Made by a program: the position numbers and the translations under genes
Source of the DNA: Pseudodesulfovibrio sp.
GTDB lineage: Bacteria; Desulfobacterota; Desulfovibrionia; Desulfovibrionales; Desulfovibrionaceae
DNA: 20,273 nt
Reading direction: 5' to 3'
Assembly (NCBI GenBank): GCA_022712815.1
Contig: JAFLJW010000174.1
Span: 1-20,273 of the forward strand
Notes under the pieces: model-generated
What the model was told of the DNA's origin: nothing
What the model saw: the letters and a program-made list of their open reading frames with translations, nothing else
Database searches by the model: none
Shown: positions 13,266 through 20,273 of the stretch, in pieces
Layout of the letters: each line of letters starts with the position of its first letter
Position numbering within the stretch: position 1 is the first letter of the stretch

Positions 13266-15410
13266 TTACGGCTTAAGCGACAGAATAGTCTGCAGCATCT
13301 GGTCAGCGGTGGTAATGAGCTTGGCCGCCGCCGTGTAGGACGCCTGATACTTGATGAGGTTGCTCATTTCCTCATCCAAATTAACGCCTGAGACCTGTTG
13401 TTGCCTTTCGTCAAGGTCCATGGCCAGGGTCTTGTAAAAATTAAGGTTGAATTCAGCTCGGTTGGTGTCGGTTCCGACATTGCCCACGATGCCATTGTAG
13501 TAGTCCAAAATCGTCTGCGAGGTGGTTCCCTCTACAATGGTGGTCATTGAAACACTGATTTTGCGAAGCTCATACATGGACAATGCAGTCGTGTTATCAC
13601 CGTCATTCATCTCGCCAGACCCGTTCACATGACCCGTGGCCAAATAGTCGAGATCGCCTGATATTTTCTCATTGATACTAATATCGCTTGGTTGCGATCC
13701 CTTGAAAAAGGTATTGAGTCCAAGTCCAGCCATGAGACCGGCACTGTCGTTTCCAAAGGCAAAGGTGTAGCCTGGTTGAGACTCCACCAGCAGCTTGTTA
13801 TTGACGATACTGGCCGTCAGCGTTCCGGCATATGTCCGGTTAAAGGCATCGCGCACATCTTCGAGAGTGTGGATGGCGGGATTGAAAGTCGCTCCGGAAC
13901 CATCGAAATCCAGCGCAGCGGAAGATGCCAGCAACCCGGTATTTGCGTTATAGACATAAACAAAAGAACTCCCTGACTGAAGCTTGTCGCCAAAGGTGAG
14001 GCCTGTGGAATCACTGGCCAGAGCCTTGTCCGAGTAGTCCACCTGATAAGAGCCTTCGACAGTGGTGAATGCCTGTAGTCCGGCCCCCTGACTGTGTCTG
14101 CGGTTGGTTTCCCAGACAATGGTCTTTGCCAGTTCGTCAAGCTTTTCCCGATATTTGCCCACATAGTTGTCCCGGAAGGTCAGGAGCGCGGCAAGGCTGC
14201 CGCCGGTCAACCGTTCGGAATTCTCTTCGCCATTGAAATGCAACTGAGGCGTAATCTCCACGGAACTCGAAGTGTTCTCCACCCAAAAAAGCCCCTGACG
14301 CGGACTGATCACATACCGGTCACCAGCAGCGAATTCACCACTGGGTGTCCCCTTGGTGTCAGTCGGGCTTCCGAACCATATCTGAAGTCCCTGAACATTG
14401 GTCCGACTATCGTAATTGCGGGCAGAATAGTGCCGCTCCGTCCCATCTTCATTTGTGACCCAGGTCGTGCCGCCATCAAGGGAAACCCTGTATTGTGCGG
14501 AGTTGCCACCGGATGTAACCTGCCCGGCCATGGGTGCGCTGGCGGCAGCGTTGGAAGATATGAATTCAATAGTATACTCAAAGTCATCATTTCCTTCAAA
14601 ATATATTTCGCCACTGAAGGTCGAATTGGTTCGCAAGTCCGTGGTCGTGACCCCGGCATTGAATTCAAGGGAAAAATGAGAGGCTCCATCGACCAGATTA
14701 TGACCGGCAGTGGTCATGACGGTAAAATCTCCACCACCATTATCAATGGTCTTGATGTCCATCAGCTTGCTCAGATCACGAACCCTGCGGGCACGTTCGT
14801 CAAACAAAGCGTTGGCGTTGTTGGAACCTTCAATGTGATGAACCTGAATTTCCTTGTTCAGATCCGCAATCTCTGTCATGAGAACATTGGCCTCGGTAAC
14901 CTGGGCTGCGACAGTCGAATTGATTCGCTGCTGCATAAGCGTCAGGTCGGTGTCCACCTGCTTCAAGGTCGAGATCATGGTGGCCGCATCATTCATAACG
15001 GCCTGACGGGCACCATAATTGTCAGGCCGCTGACTGACTTCGTTCCATGAATTGAAATATTGCGACAGGGTCTCGCTGACACCGGTTCCGCTCGATTCGT
15101 TGAGCAGATTCTCGACACTCTTGAGCTGTTCCCACAGATTTCCCCACTTATCCTTGAGAGAGGACTGCTGAAGGTACATGGCCTCAACCAGCTTATCAAA
15201 ATTTCGGACAACTTCCTTGGCCTTGACGCCGGTTCCGAGCTGCCCCGGAGAATAGTCGATGTACGGGCCTTCTTCCAGAACAACGGACCTGCGCGAATAC
15301 CCTTCGGTATTGACATTGGCAATGTTCTCACCGGTAACCTGCAACTGTACCTGTGATGCGAACAAGGCCCAGCGGCCCATGTCGAGAAGTGAATTGGCGC
15401 CAAAAGACAT
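13266..15410 (-). CDS. flgK: Flagellar hook-associated protein FlgK (HAP1)
   Basis: FlgK forms the first ring of the hook-filament junction. It begins MSFGANSLLDMGRWALFASQ and then has the rod/hook family motif VTGENIANVNTEGYSRR. The C-terminus (DEEMSNLIKYQASYTAAAKL, then TTADQMLQTILSLKP) is the matching D0 helix. The 714-residue length is above the enteric 550. Residues about 260-380 form a beta-rich insert with QYRVSLDGGTTWVTN and GDRYVISPRQG, which resembles the modules in FlgL. GGGAGG lies six bases before the ATG, and the flgN stop abuts it, so the two are coupled. Confidence 0.96.
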   Translation of the reverse strand: MSFGANSLLDMGRWALFASQVQLQVTGENIANVNTEGYSRRSVVLEEGPYIDYSPGQLGTGVKAKEVVRNFDKLVEAMYLQQSSLKDKWGNLWEQLKSVENLLNESSGTGVSETLSQYFNSWNEVSQRPDNYGARQAVMNDAATMISTLKQVDTDLTLMQQRINSTVAAQVTEANVLMTEIADLNKEIQVHHIEGSNNANALFDERARRVRDLSKLMDIKTIDNGGGDFTVMTTAGHNLVDGASHFSLEFNAGVTTTDLRTNSTFSGEIYFEGNDDFEYTIEFISSNAAASAPMAGQVTSGGNSAQYRVSLDGGTTWVTNEDGTERHYSARNYDSRTNVQGLQIWFGSPTDTKGTPSGEFAAGDRYVISPRQGLFWVENTSSSVEITPQLHFNGEENSERLTGGSLAALLTFRDNYVGKYREKLDELAKTIVWETNRRHSQGAGLQAFTTVEGSYQVDYSDKALASDSTGLTFGDKLQSGSSFVYVYNANTGLLASSAALDFDGSGATFNPAIHTLEDVRDAFNRTYAGTLTASIVNNKLLVESQPGYTFAFGNDSAGLMAGLGLNTFFKGSQPSDISINEKISGDLDYLATGHVNGSGEMNDGDNTTALSMYELRKISVSMTTIVEGTTSQTILDYYNGIVGNVGTDTNRAEFNLNFYKTLAMDLDERQQQVSGVNLDEEMSNLIKYQASYTAAAKLITTADQMLQTILSLKP

Positions 15411-15890
15411 CTAGAGCCTCCCGGTCAACAACCGTGCACTGCTGGGAGCCTTGGCAAAACGCCCGGACGCAGCGTATGCAGAAGTATTCTTTGGCTTGAT
15501 CTGATTGTGCATGTAATCAAGAAGATTCTTGCTCTGGTCAAACAGGGCCATGGCCAACTCATTGTTCTTGCCAGCCTGCTGACCGCACTTCTGTTCGGTT
15601 TCGTCCATCATCGCCAGCATGCTTTCCATGTTGGCCTTCATTTCGTCATCCATCATGAGAAAGAGATCACGCACCCGCAGAGCTCCGGGAGCAAGCTCTG
15701 CGACCTTGGCGCGAAGGGAAAGACGCTCCGCACCAATCTGGCGCATAAGCTCCTGAATGGACAATTCGATTTGCGACACGCCTTGCGGTAAATTCTTCAT
15801 AAGGCGGGAAAATTCTTCCTCCAACAAGAAGAAAAGGAGCATCATGGCCTTATTCTGCCGGACTAAATTTTCCTCAATCAGACGAAACAT
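15411..15890 (-). CDS. flgN: FlgN-type chaperone for FlgK and FlgL
   Basis: FlgN is a cytoplasmic chaperone that escorts FlgK and FlgL to the export gate. The 159-residue protein is almost wholly helical, with long amphipathic stretches (LFFLLEEEFSRLMKNLPQ, then DETEQKCGQQAGKNNELAMA). The C-terminal tail YAASGRFAKAPSSARLLTGRL resembles the Y-x-x-x-G and small-residue tail of the family. The position directly before flgK with an abutting stop and start supports the call. The ribosome binding site is GAGGGG six bases upstream. The 77-base AT-rich gap before it might hold a weak internal promoter, such as TATTAT without a good -35. Confidence 0.82.
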   Translation of the reverse strand: MFRLIEENLVRQNKAMMLLFFLLEEEFSRLMKNLPQGVSQIELSIQELMRQIGAERLSLRAKVAELAPGALRVRDLFLMMDDEMKANMESMLAMMDETEQKCGQQAGKNNELAMALFDQSKNLLDYMHNQIKPKNTSAYAASGRFAKAPSSARLLTGRL

Positions 15891-15967
15891 AATGTTCCCC
15901 TCGTCACTGTAACCAACTATAATACAATTATTAACCAGCTATTATGTGTAATTTTCAAATTGCGTAC

Positions 15968-16717
15968 TCAGCCAATTTCTGCAAGTTTCCGGCCAACCGC
16001 TCCGCTGGCGTCATGTCCGTATCCTTCGGCCTTTCCATTTACCCCGGTTCCAAGCAATTCATCACGAATTATCTGAGATTCAAGACGACGAGTGAGTGCG
16101 GCCAGCCGGGCCTTGACATCCACGTCCGTCAAGACCTGCCCGGAGCGTTTGTCACCCAGCAAACCAGCGGCGATATCTTTACTGGATCTGGCGGAATTAT
16201 CCTGAGAGTCTTCGGCTCCACCTGCGTCCGCTTCTCCGCCCCAGCCTTCAAGGGTTATGCCCTCGTTCCTGCCGGGCAGGACAATGCCGCCCACGCCCTG
16301 ATTGAGTGCGATCGGTCCCGGAACCAGCGGTTTGATGCTCACGCCGCCGGTCAGGGTTGATTTGCTGGTTTCCTTGAGCTTCTCACTGAGCTGAGCGTAA
16401 ATCATGTCCGCCAGACCAATGCCGCCCGCCTGAGCCATCTTTTCAGAGAACTCACGGTCAAACAGGGCCATGTAATTGTCTTCCTGCTTGCTGTGCAGGT
16501 AGCCTTCCTTGGGGACTGTGGACTTCATTTGCTGCCACAACTTGCCGATGAAGACGGCCTCGAAATTCTGGCAGGCTTTCTTGAGCTGCTCCTGTCTTCC
16601 CGCGCCGTCACCGACCAGACGTTTCTTCAGTCCGTCCATCTCACTCTTGAAACGAATGAGTTCCTGATTCTCCATCTGCTTGATCCCAAGTTTCGGATCG
16701 ATGCCTGTACCTATCAT
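15968..16717 (-). CDS. flgJ: FlgJ-like rod-binding protein lacking a muramidase domain
   Basis: This is the rod-cap/scaffold part of FlgJ. The rod-binding domain lies at about residues 45-110, with KKACQNFEAVFIGKLWQQM, then REFSEKMAQAGGIGLADMIY. In gammaproteobacteria a C-terminal glucosaminidase domain follows, but here residues 118-249 are a low-complexity, Gly/Ala-rich region with no recognised hydrolase motif. The gene starts one base after the flgI stop with GGAGGTGATC upstream. An added lytic enzyme, possibly encoded elsewhere, may be needed to open the cell wall for the rod. A frameshift-hidden peptidase domain is unlikely, since only 77 bases separate it from flgN. Confidence 0.85.
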   Translation of the reverse strand: MIGTGIDPKLGIKQMENQELIRFKSEMDGLKKRLVGDGAGRQEQLKKACQNFEAVFIGKLWQQMKSTVPKEGYLHSKQEDNYMALFDREFSEKMAQAGGIGLADMIYAQLSEKLKETSKSTLTGGVSIKPLVPGPIALNQGVGGIVLPGRNEGITLEGWGGEADAGGAEDSQDNSARSSKDIAAGLLGDKRSGQVLTDVDVKARLAALTRRLESQIIRDELLGTGVNGKAEGYGHDASGAVGRKLAEIG

Positions 16718-16718
16718 G

Positions 16719-17864
16719 TTAGATCACCTCCACTTCAGCATGCAGGGAACCCGCGACCTTGAGGGCGCGAATAATGGATATAAGGTCACGCGGCGTTGCG
16801 CCTATGGAATTGAGGCCATCCACCAATTCCTGCAAGGTTGCACCTTCCATCATCATGAGCTGCTTGTTCTGCTCCTGGACTGCCAAATCGGTGACCGGCG
16901 TAATGACGGTGGTTCCATCGGAAAACGGACCGGGCTGGCTGACATCCTGAGATTCGGAAATGACTATCTGCAAATTGCCGTGAGCCACGGCCACTCTGGA
17001 CAAACGCACTTCCTGTCCGAGCACTACAGTACCGGTCTTTTCGTCGACGATCACACGGGCCTTGCCATCGGGAGAAATATTCAGATTTTCCAATGAGGCC
17101 ATAAGCGGAACCATGTTGCCCCTGAACTGATCGGGAAGCTCAAGCTCAATGGTGGAAATATCTTTGGCCGATGCGAAAGTTCCACCCATTGTTGCATTGA
17201 TCTTGTTGACCACCTGCATGGTGGTCCCGAAATCACGCATGGTAAGATTCAGTGTAATCCTATCCTGATTATTGAACTTGAAAGGTACACCGCGCTCAAT
17301 TATCGCGCCGTTGGGGATACGTCCCACTGTGGGGATATTCTTCTGCGCAGAGGCAGCTTCACCAGCAATGGAGAAACCTCCAATGGTCAAAGATCCCTGT
17401 CCCACGGCATAAACGCGACCATCAAGCCCCTTGAGAGGCGTGATCAACAAGACACCTCCGAGCAGGCTTTTGGCATCCCCCAGAGAAGAGACAGTCACAT
17501 CGATCATGGAACCAGGCTTGGCAGATACCGGCATCTTGGCCGTGACCATGACTGCTGCCACGTTTTTCGGCTTCAAGGTGGCAGCGTCTGCTTCAACGCC
17601 CATTTTTTCCAACATGTTGGCCATGGAACGCATGGTAAAGGTGGATGATGAACCATCCCCTGTTCCGGCAAGGCCGACGATGAGGCCGTATCCGACCAGT
17701 TCGTTGGTCCGTACGCCGCTAAAACTGGCAATATCCTTGAGCCGGGCCGCCGAAGCGTCGATTGGCTTGAGGATGGTACCAACCATGACCGCAACAATGG
17801 CAACGATCATTACCATTGTCAGTCTGGCGGACTGGATTACTCGATTATTCAGGCTTGTCTTCAT
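16719..17864 (-). CDS. flgI: Flagellar P-ring protein FlgI
   Basis: FlgI is the periplasmic ring protein around the rod, matured through FlgA. The protein has a signal peptide ending near IDASA, then ARLKDIASFSGVRTNELVGY, GLIVGLAGTGDGSSSTFTM and FSIAGEAASAQKNIPTVGRI, all typical of the family. The ATG at 17864 has AGGAG seven bases upstream and begins MKTSLNNRV. ATG at 17882 (GGAG five bases upstream) and an upstream TTG at 17897 are alternatives. The shortest form gives about 381 residues, close to the family norm. The C-terminus ends in the conserved segment ATPRDLISIIRALKVAGSLH. Confidence 0.96.
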   Translation of the reverse strand: MKTSLNNRVIQSARLTMVMIVAIVAVMVGTILKPIDASAARLKDIASFSGVRTNELVGYGLIVGLAGTGDGSSSTFTMRSMANMLEKMGVEADAATLKPKNVAAVMVTAKMPVSAKPGSMIDVTVSSLGDAKSLLGGVLLITPLKGLDGRVYAVGQGSLTIGGFSIAGEAASAQKNIPTVGRIPNGAIIERGVPFKFNNQDRITLNLTMRDFGTTMQVVNKINATMGGTFASAKDISTIELELPDQFRGNMVPLMASLENLNISPDGKARVIVDEKTGTVVLGQEVRLSRVAVAHGNLQIVISESQDVSQPGPFSDGTTVITPVTDLAVQEQNKQLMMMEGATLQELVDGLNSIGATPRDLISIIRALKVAGSLHAEVEVI

Positions 17865-17900
17865 GGCCATTCTCCTACGCATTGTCACTCCGTTCAAACC

Positions 17901-18596
17901 TTAGAAGGGGAAAACGTTGTCCAGGATTCTAGACAACCAGCCGGGACGCTGCTTGTCGGTCAGAACACCCTGGCCGTAAATTTCAATCTGAGCCTCCGCC
18001 AAGCTGGTGGAGGGAATCGTATTATCCGAAGATATATCGCGCTGACGAATCAGGCCTCTGACAACCAGGAACTGCGTCTCATGGTTGACACGAATGCGAC
18101 GAGCACCTTCCACTTGCAACAGATTGCCGGGCAACCTGCGGACAATACGGGTGGCAACAGTTGCCGTAAACTCGGATTCCTGCTTGGTCTCGCCGTTGCT
18201 CTTCAGATCAGTCAGTGTCTTGGCACCAATATCCGTACCCATACTGGCCCCCAACGCCTTGGCAAGCGGAAGGTGACCTATGATGCCAGTGGTGGGCATA
18301 GCTGTAACGCCCATTGTAGTGGTATTATCTTTCTTGGCCTTGGTCTCGGACTTGATTCTGGTCTTGGAGACTTCTGCCACCTTCACAAGTACGATGTCGC
18401 CCACACGGCTGGCGCGGTTGTCATCATAAAGAAATTCCGAACTGTTGGCATCGAACAACGAACCTGGATTGCTAGCCGGATTTTGCTCCTCATAAACCGG
18501 AGGGGTCAAAATGGGCATGGGCTGTTCCTGGTATTTGGGGGCACACCCCGTTGCCAGCATGACTGCCGCTATCGTGATTAAAAAATATCGCCTCAT
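17901..18596 (-). CDS. flgH: Flagellar L-ring protein FlgH (lipoprotein)
   Basis: FlgH forms the outer-membrane L ring that lets the rod pass. The signal peptide ends with lipobox LATGC, giving a lipidated Cys18. The mature protein has SLFDANSSEFLYDDNRASRVGD and ATRIVRRLPGNLLQVEGARRI, both family blocks. It ends LSRILDNVFPF, the usual Phe-terminal tail. Its 231 residues match the family. AAGGAG lies eight bases before the ATG. The flgI TTG or ATG starts follow within 4-37 bases. Confidence 0.96.
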   Translation of the reverse strand: MRRYFLITIAAVMLATGCAPKYQEQPMPILTPPVYEEQNPASNPGSLFDANSSEFLYDDNRASRVGDIVLVKVAEVSKTRIKSETKAKKDNTTTMGVTAMPTTGIIGHLPLAKALGASMGTDIGAKTLTDLKSNGETKQESEFTATVATRIVRRLPGNLLQVEGARRIRVNHETQFLVVRGLIRQRDISSDNTIPSTSLAEAQIEIYGQGVLTDKQRPGWLSRILDNVFPF

Positions 18597-18611
18597 GACG
18601 TTTCTCCTTGG

Positions 18612-19613
18612 CTACCGGACCATGACCATATTGTCGCCGACAACGGTTGCCAGTATTATTCTCTTGCTTTGCAAATTGCGAACCTTAACCTGCTGCCCCA
18701 TGCTCCCTTCACCCAGGGCTTCGACCTTGACAGTCAATTGAACCTTCTTTCCCTGGTAAATAAGTTGAACCCGCTCACCTTTTTCAATGAGCGGAATTTG
18801 CTCCAGGTGGGACAGGGTAAAAGGCTGACTGCGACCCAAAGTCCGGGTCATACGCCATGGTCCACCGGTTCCATCCCAGAGGTTCGGCTTGTAGGCCAAG
18901 TTAACCTTCTGGAATGATACTTTATCTTGAGTTACACGTTCAAACCTGTTCATGGGTTTTCCGGCCACGGGAACAGCCTTCCAGACATTGATAAATACGG
19001 TCCCGGCCTTGCGGGAAACAACCGTTCCGTTCGATGCCACACCATGTAGCTTGAACTGATTCCGCCCTGGCTTGATATCGCCTTTCAAACCGATCAAAAG
19101 CGTATCACTCGAATTCTTGAAAAACATATTGGAAGGTAACTTCAGGTTCTTGAATTCAATGTCACCACCCAGATCATTGGCGCGAGGTGTCAAAAAAGCG
19201 ACAACCCGGGACTTGAGTTCCTCATGGGTGATGACCCGCCCGCCTGTCTGCACGGTCAACTGGTTTGGCAAAACAAGATTGTTGACCTTGTCGCCCATGT
19301 AGTACTTGAGAATCTTCCTGAGCCTCTCCTGGGAAACCGTCACCGGACGCCCCGGTTTGGTCGCTGCCTTCCAGAGCTTGATCGAGGCAATGGTTTTCCA
19401 GGTCCGCTGATCCATTGAACCAATGGGATCGGCAATCTCGCCAAGCATGACTTCCGGCCCCTGAACACAGGCGGCATTTTTCACCATGAGTTGCCAGTCA
19501 GAGCCAGCTCCTGCATTTGCCACGGAAGAGGCAAAAACCATGACTGCAATCAACACCATGGCGATGAACCACATGGACCTTGAACACATCAAGTTTCTTT
19601 TCATGTTCGTCAT
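18612..19613 (-). CDS. flgA: Flagella basal body P-ring formation protein FlgA
   Basis: FlgA is the periplasmic chaperone for P-ring assembly. The start at 19613 gives MTNMKRNLMCSRSMWFIA and a signal peptide cleaved near VANAGA, with GGGTGGGA upstream; ATG at 19646 would add 11 residues with a poorer site. The C-terminal half has a SAF-type domain near VPVAGKPMNRFERVTQDKV and the FlgA ending EKGERVQLIYQGKKVQLTV, then GSMGQQVKVRNLQSKRIILA. Length is about 333 residues, longer than the enteric 219, with the extra N-terminal part (WQLMVKNAACVQGPEVMLGE) seen in many other bacteria. Confidence 0.94.
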   Translation of the reverse strand: MTNMKRNLMCSRSMWFIAMVLIAVMVFASSVANAGAGSDWQLMVKNAACVQGPEVMLGEIADPIGSMDQRTWKTIASIKLWKAATKPGRPVTVSQERLRKILKYYMGDKVNNLVLPNQLTVQTGGRVITHEELKSRVVAFLTPRANDLGGDIEFKNLKLPSNMFFKNSSDTLLIGLKGDIKPGRNQFKLHGVASNGTVVSRKAGTVFINVWKAVPVAGKPMNRFERVTQDKVSFQKVNLAYKPNLWDGTGGPWRMTRTLGRSQPFTLSHLEQIPLIEKGERVQLIYQGKKVQLTVKVEALGEGSMGQQVKVRNLQSKRIILATVVGDNMVMVR

Positions 19614-19654
19614 ATTCCCACCCTTCTCTCGCAGCAAATTGCTCATGCCACTTG

Positions 19655-20273
19655 CTAACGCTTGATATTAATGGCGGTTTGCAACATTGAATCCGAGGTG
19701 GTGATGGCCTTGGAGTTGATCTCGAAAGCCCTCTGGCCCACGATCAACCCAACCATTTCATCCACCATTTCCACGTTGGACCCTTCAAGAAATCCCTGAG
19801 CGATGGTGCCGTAATTCTCGGTACCGGGTGTACCGGCAACAGCCGCTCCGGAAGCCTCGCTTTCACGATAGAAATTACGTCCGGCGGCAATCAGGCCCGG
19901 GGGGTTCTGGAAGCGATAAACTTCGATGTCCGCCTCGGCCAGGGCCGTACCTTCCTTGTCCAGAGCAGCAATATGCCCGGTCTCGGTAACGACGACGCTG
20001 ACGGTCTCCGGCGGCACGGTGAATTCCGGCTGAACCGGATGCCCACCAGCTGTCACGACCTTACCATCGTTATCAAGCTTGAAAGAACCAGCGCGGGTGT
20101 AGACATCCTCACCATTCATATGGACCTTGGAGAAACCTTCGCCTTCGATGGCCATATCAAGCGGGTTGCCCGTATTCTTGAAATCGCCCTGGGAAAAGAA
20201 CTTGTGCACCGTCACCGGGCGCACACCCATGCCGACCTGCATGCCAACGGGAATACGCCCGCCGGTTGCATTC
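19655..20273 (-). CDS. flgG: Flagellar distal rod protein FlgG, 3' part only
   Basis: FlgG forms the distal rod. The visible 206 residues start with NATGGRIPVGMQVGMGVRPV, placing the missing N-terminus (about 55-60 residues) beyond the right edge. FSQGDFKNTGNPLDMAIEGEGF is the FlgG/FlgF signature, and the C-terminus carries GFLEGSNVEMVDEMVGLIVG, then INSKAITTSDSMLQTAINIKR, characteristic of FlgG rather than FlgF. The reading frame is open to the edge. It is the first gene seen of the operon continuing with flgA eight bases downstream. Confidence 0.95.
   Translation of the reverse strand, partial: NATGGRIPVGMQVGMGVRPVTVHKFFSQGDFKNTGNPLDMAIEGEGFSKVHMNGEDVYTRAGSFKLDNDGKVVTAGGHPVQPEFTVPPETVSVVVTETGHIAALDKEGTALAEADIEVYRFQNPPGLIAAGRNFYRESEASGAAVAGTPGTENYGTIAQGFLEGSNVEMVDEMVGLIVGQRAFEINSKAITTSDSMLQTAINIKR

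Noticed and set aside
1..20273. CRISPR arrays, insertion sequences and prophage genes
   Set aside because: No regularly spaced repeats, transposase or integrase motifs or terminal repeats were seen on either strand.

Overview
The window looks like a chromosomal segment of a motile, Gram-negative Desulfovibrionaceae bacterium, most likely Pseudodesulfovibrio or a close Desulfovibrio relative. The evidence is gene content and order: a flagellar rod/ring/hook-junction operon running into csrA and fliW, a convergent flgM cassette with a DVU0524-family gene, and a lineage-typical run of nadK, a DUF89-like gene, mltA, a DUF4254 gene, gatB and mtnA. The taxon is inferred from gene families; no database search was done.

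Layout from left to right. (1) Positions 1-208 (minus) hold the first 69 codons of an RTX-type lysine acyltransferase (HlyC/TagC family) that runs off the left edge. About 600 non-coding bases lie upstream of it. In transcription order (right to left on the coordinates) they carry an 11-bp perfect palindrome, a sigma-54-like -24/-12 element, a class I cyclic-di-GMP riboswitch aptamer, and a leader that can pair with the ribosome binding site. (2) A tRNA-Ser(GCU) with a strong terminator lies at 813-948, followed by der (ribosome-assembly GTPase). (3) A tightly packed minus-strand operon, with overlaps of 4-8 nt or short gaps, runs nadK > DUF89/ARMT1-like > mltA > DUF4254 > gatB > mtnA and ends in a clear terminator at 2723-2751. 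(4) A plus-strand pair, a DVU0524-family gene and flgM, sits behind a near-consensus sigma-28 promoter. (5) A minus-strand flagellar operon enters from the right edge: flgG (partial) > flgA > flgH > flgI > flgJ-type rod-binding gene > flgN > flgK > flgL > csrA > fliW.

How the parts work together. FlgG/A/H/I/J build the distal rod and the P and L rings. FlgN chaperones FlgK and FlgL, which form the hook-filament junction. CsrA and its antagonist FliW couple filament assembly to translation. FlgM restrains sigma-28 until the hook is complete. The left edge appears to be the opposite arm of a lifestyle switch: a secreted RTX protein modification gene under a c-di-GMP riboswitch, next to the motility genes. 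That riboswitch-to-RTX-acyltransferase link is the most interesting item here. Most of the rest is orderly core genome, with an unusual shared beta-rich insert in FlgK and FlgL and a DUF89-like protein whose metal-binding motif looks altered.
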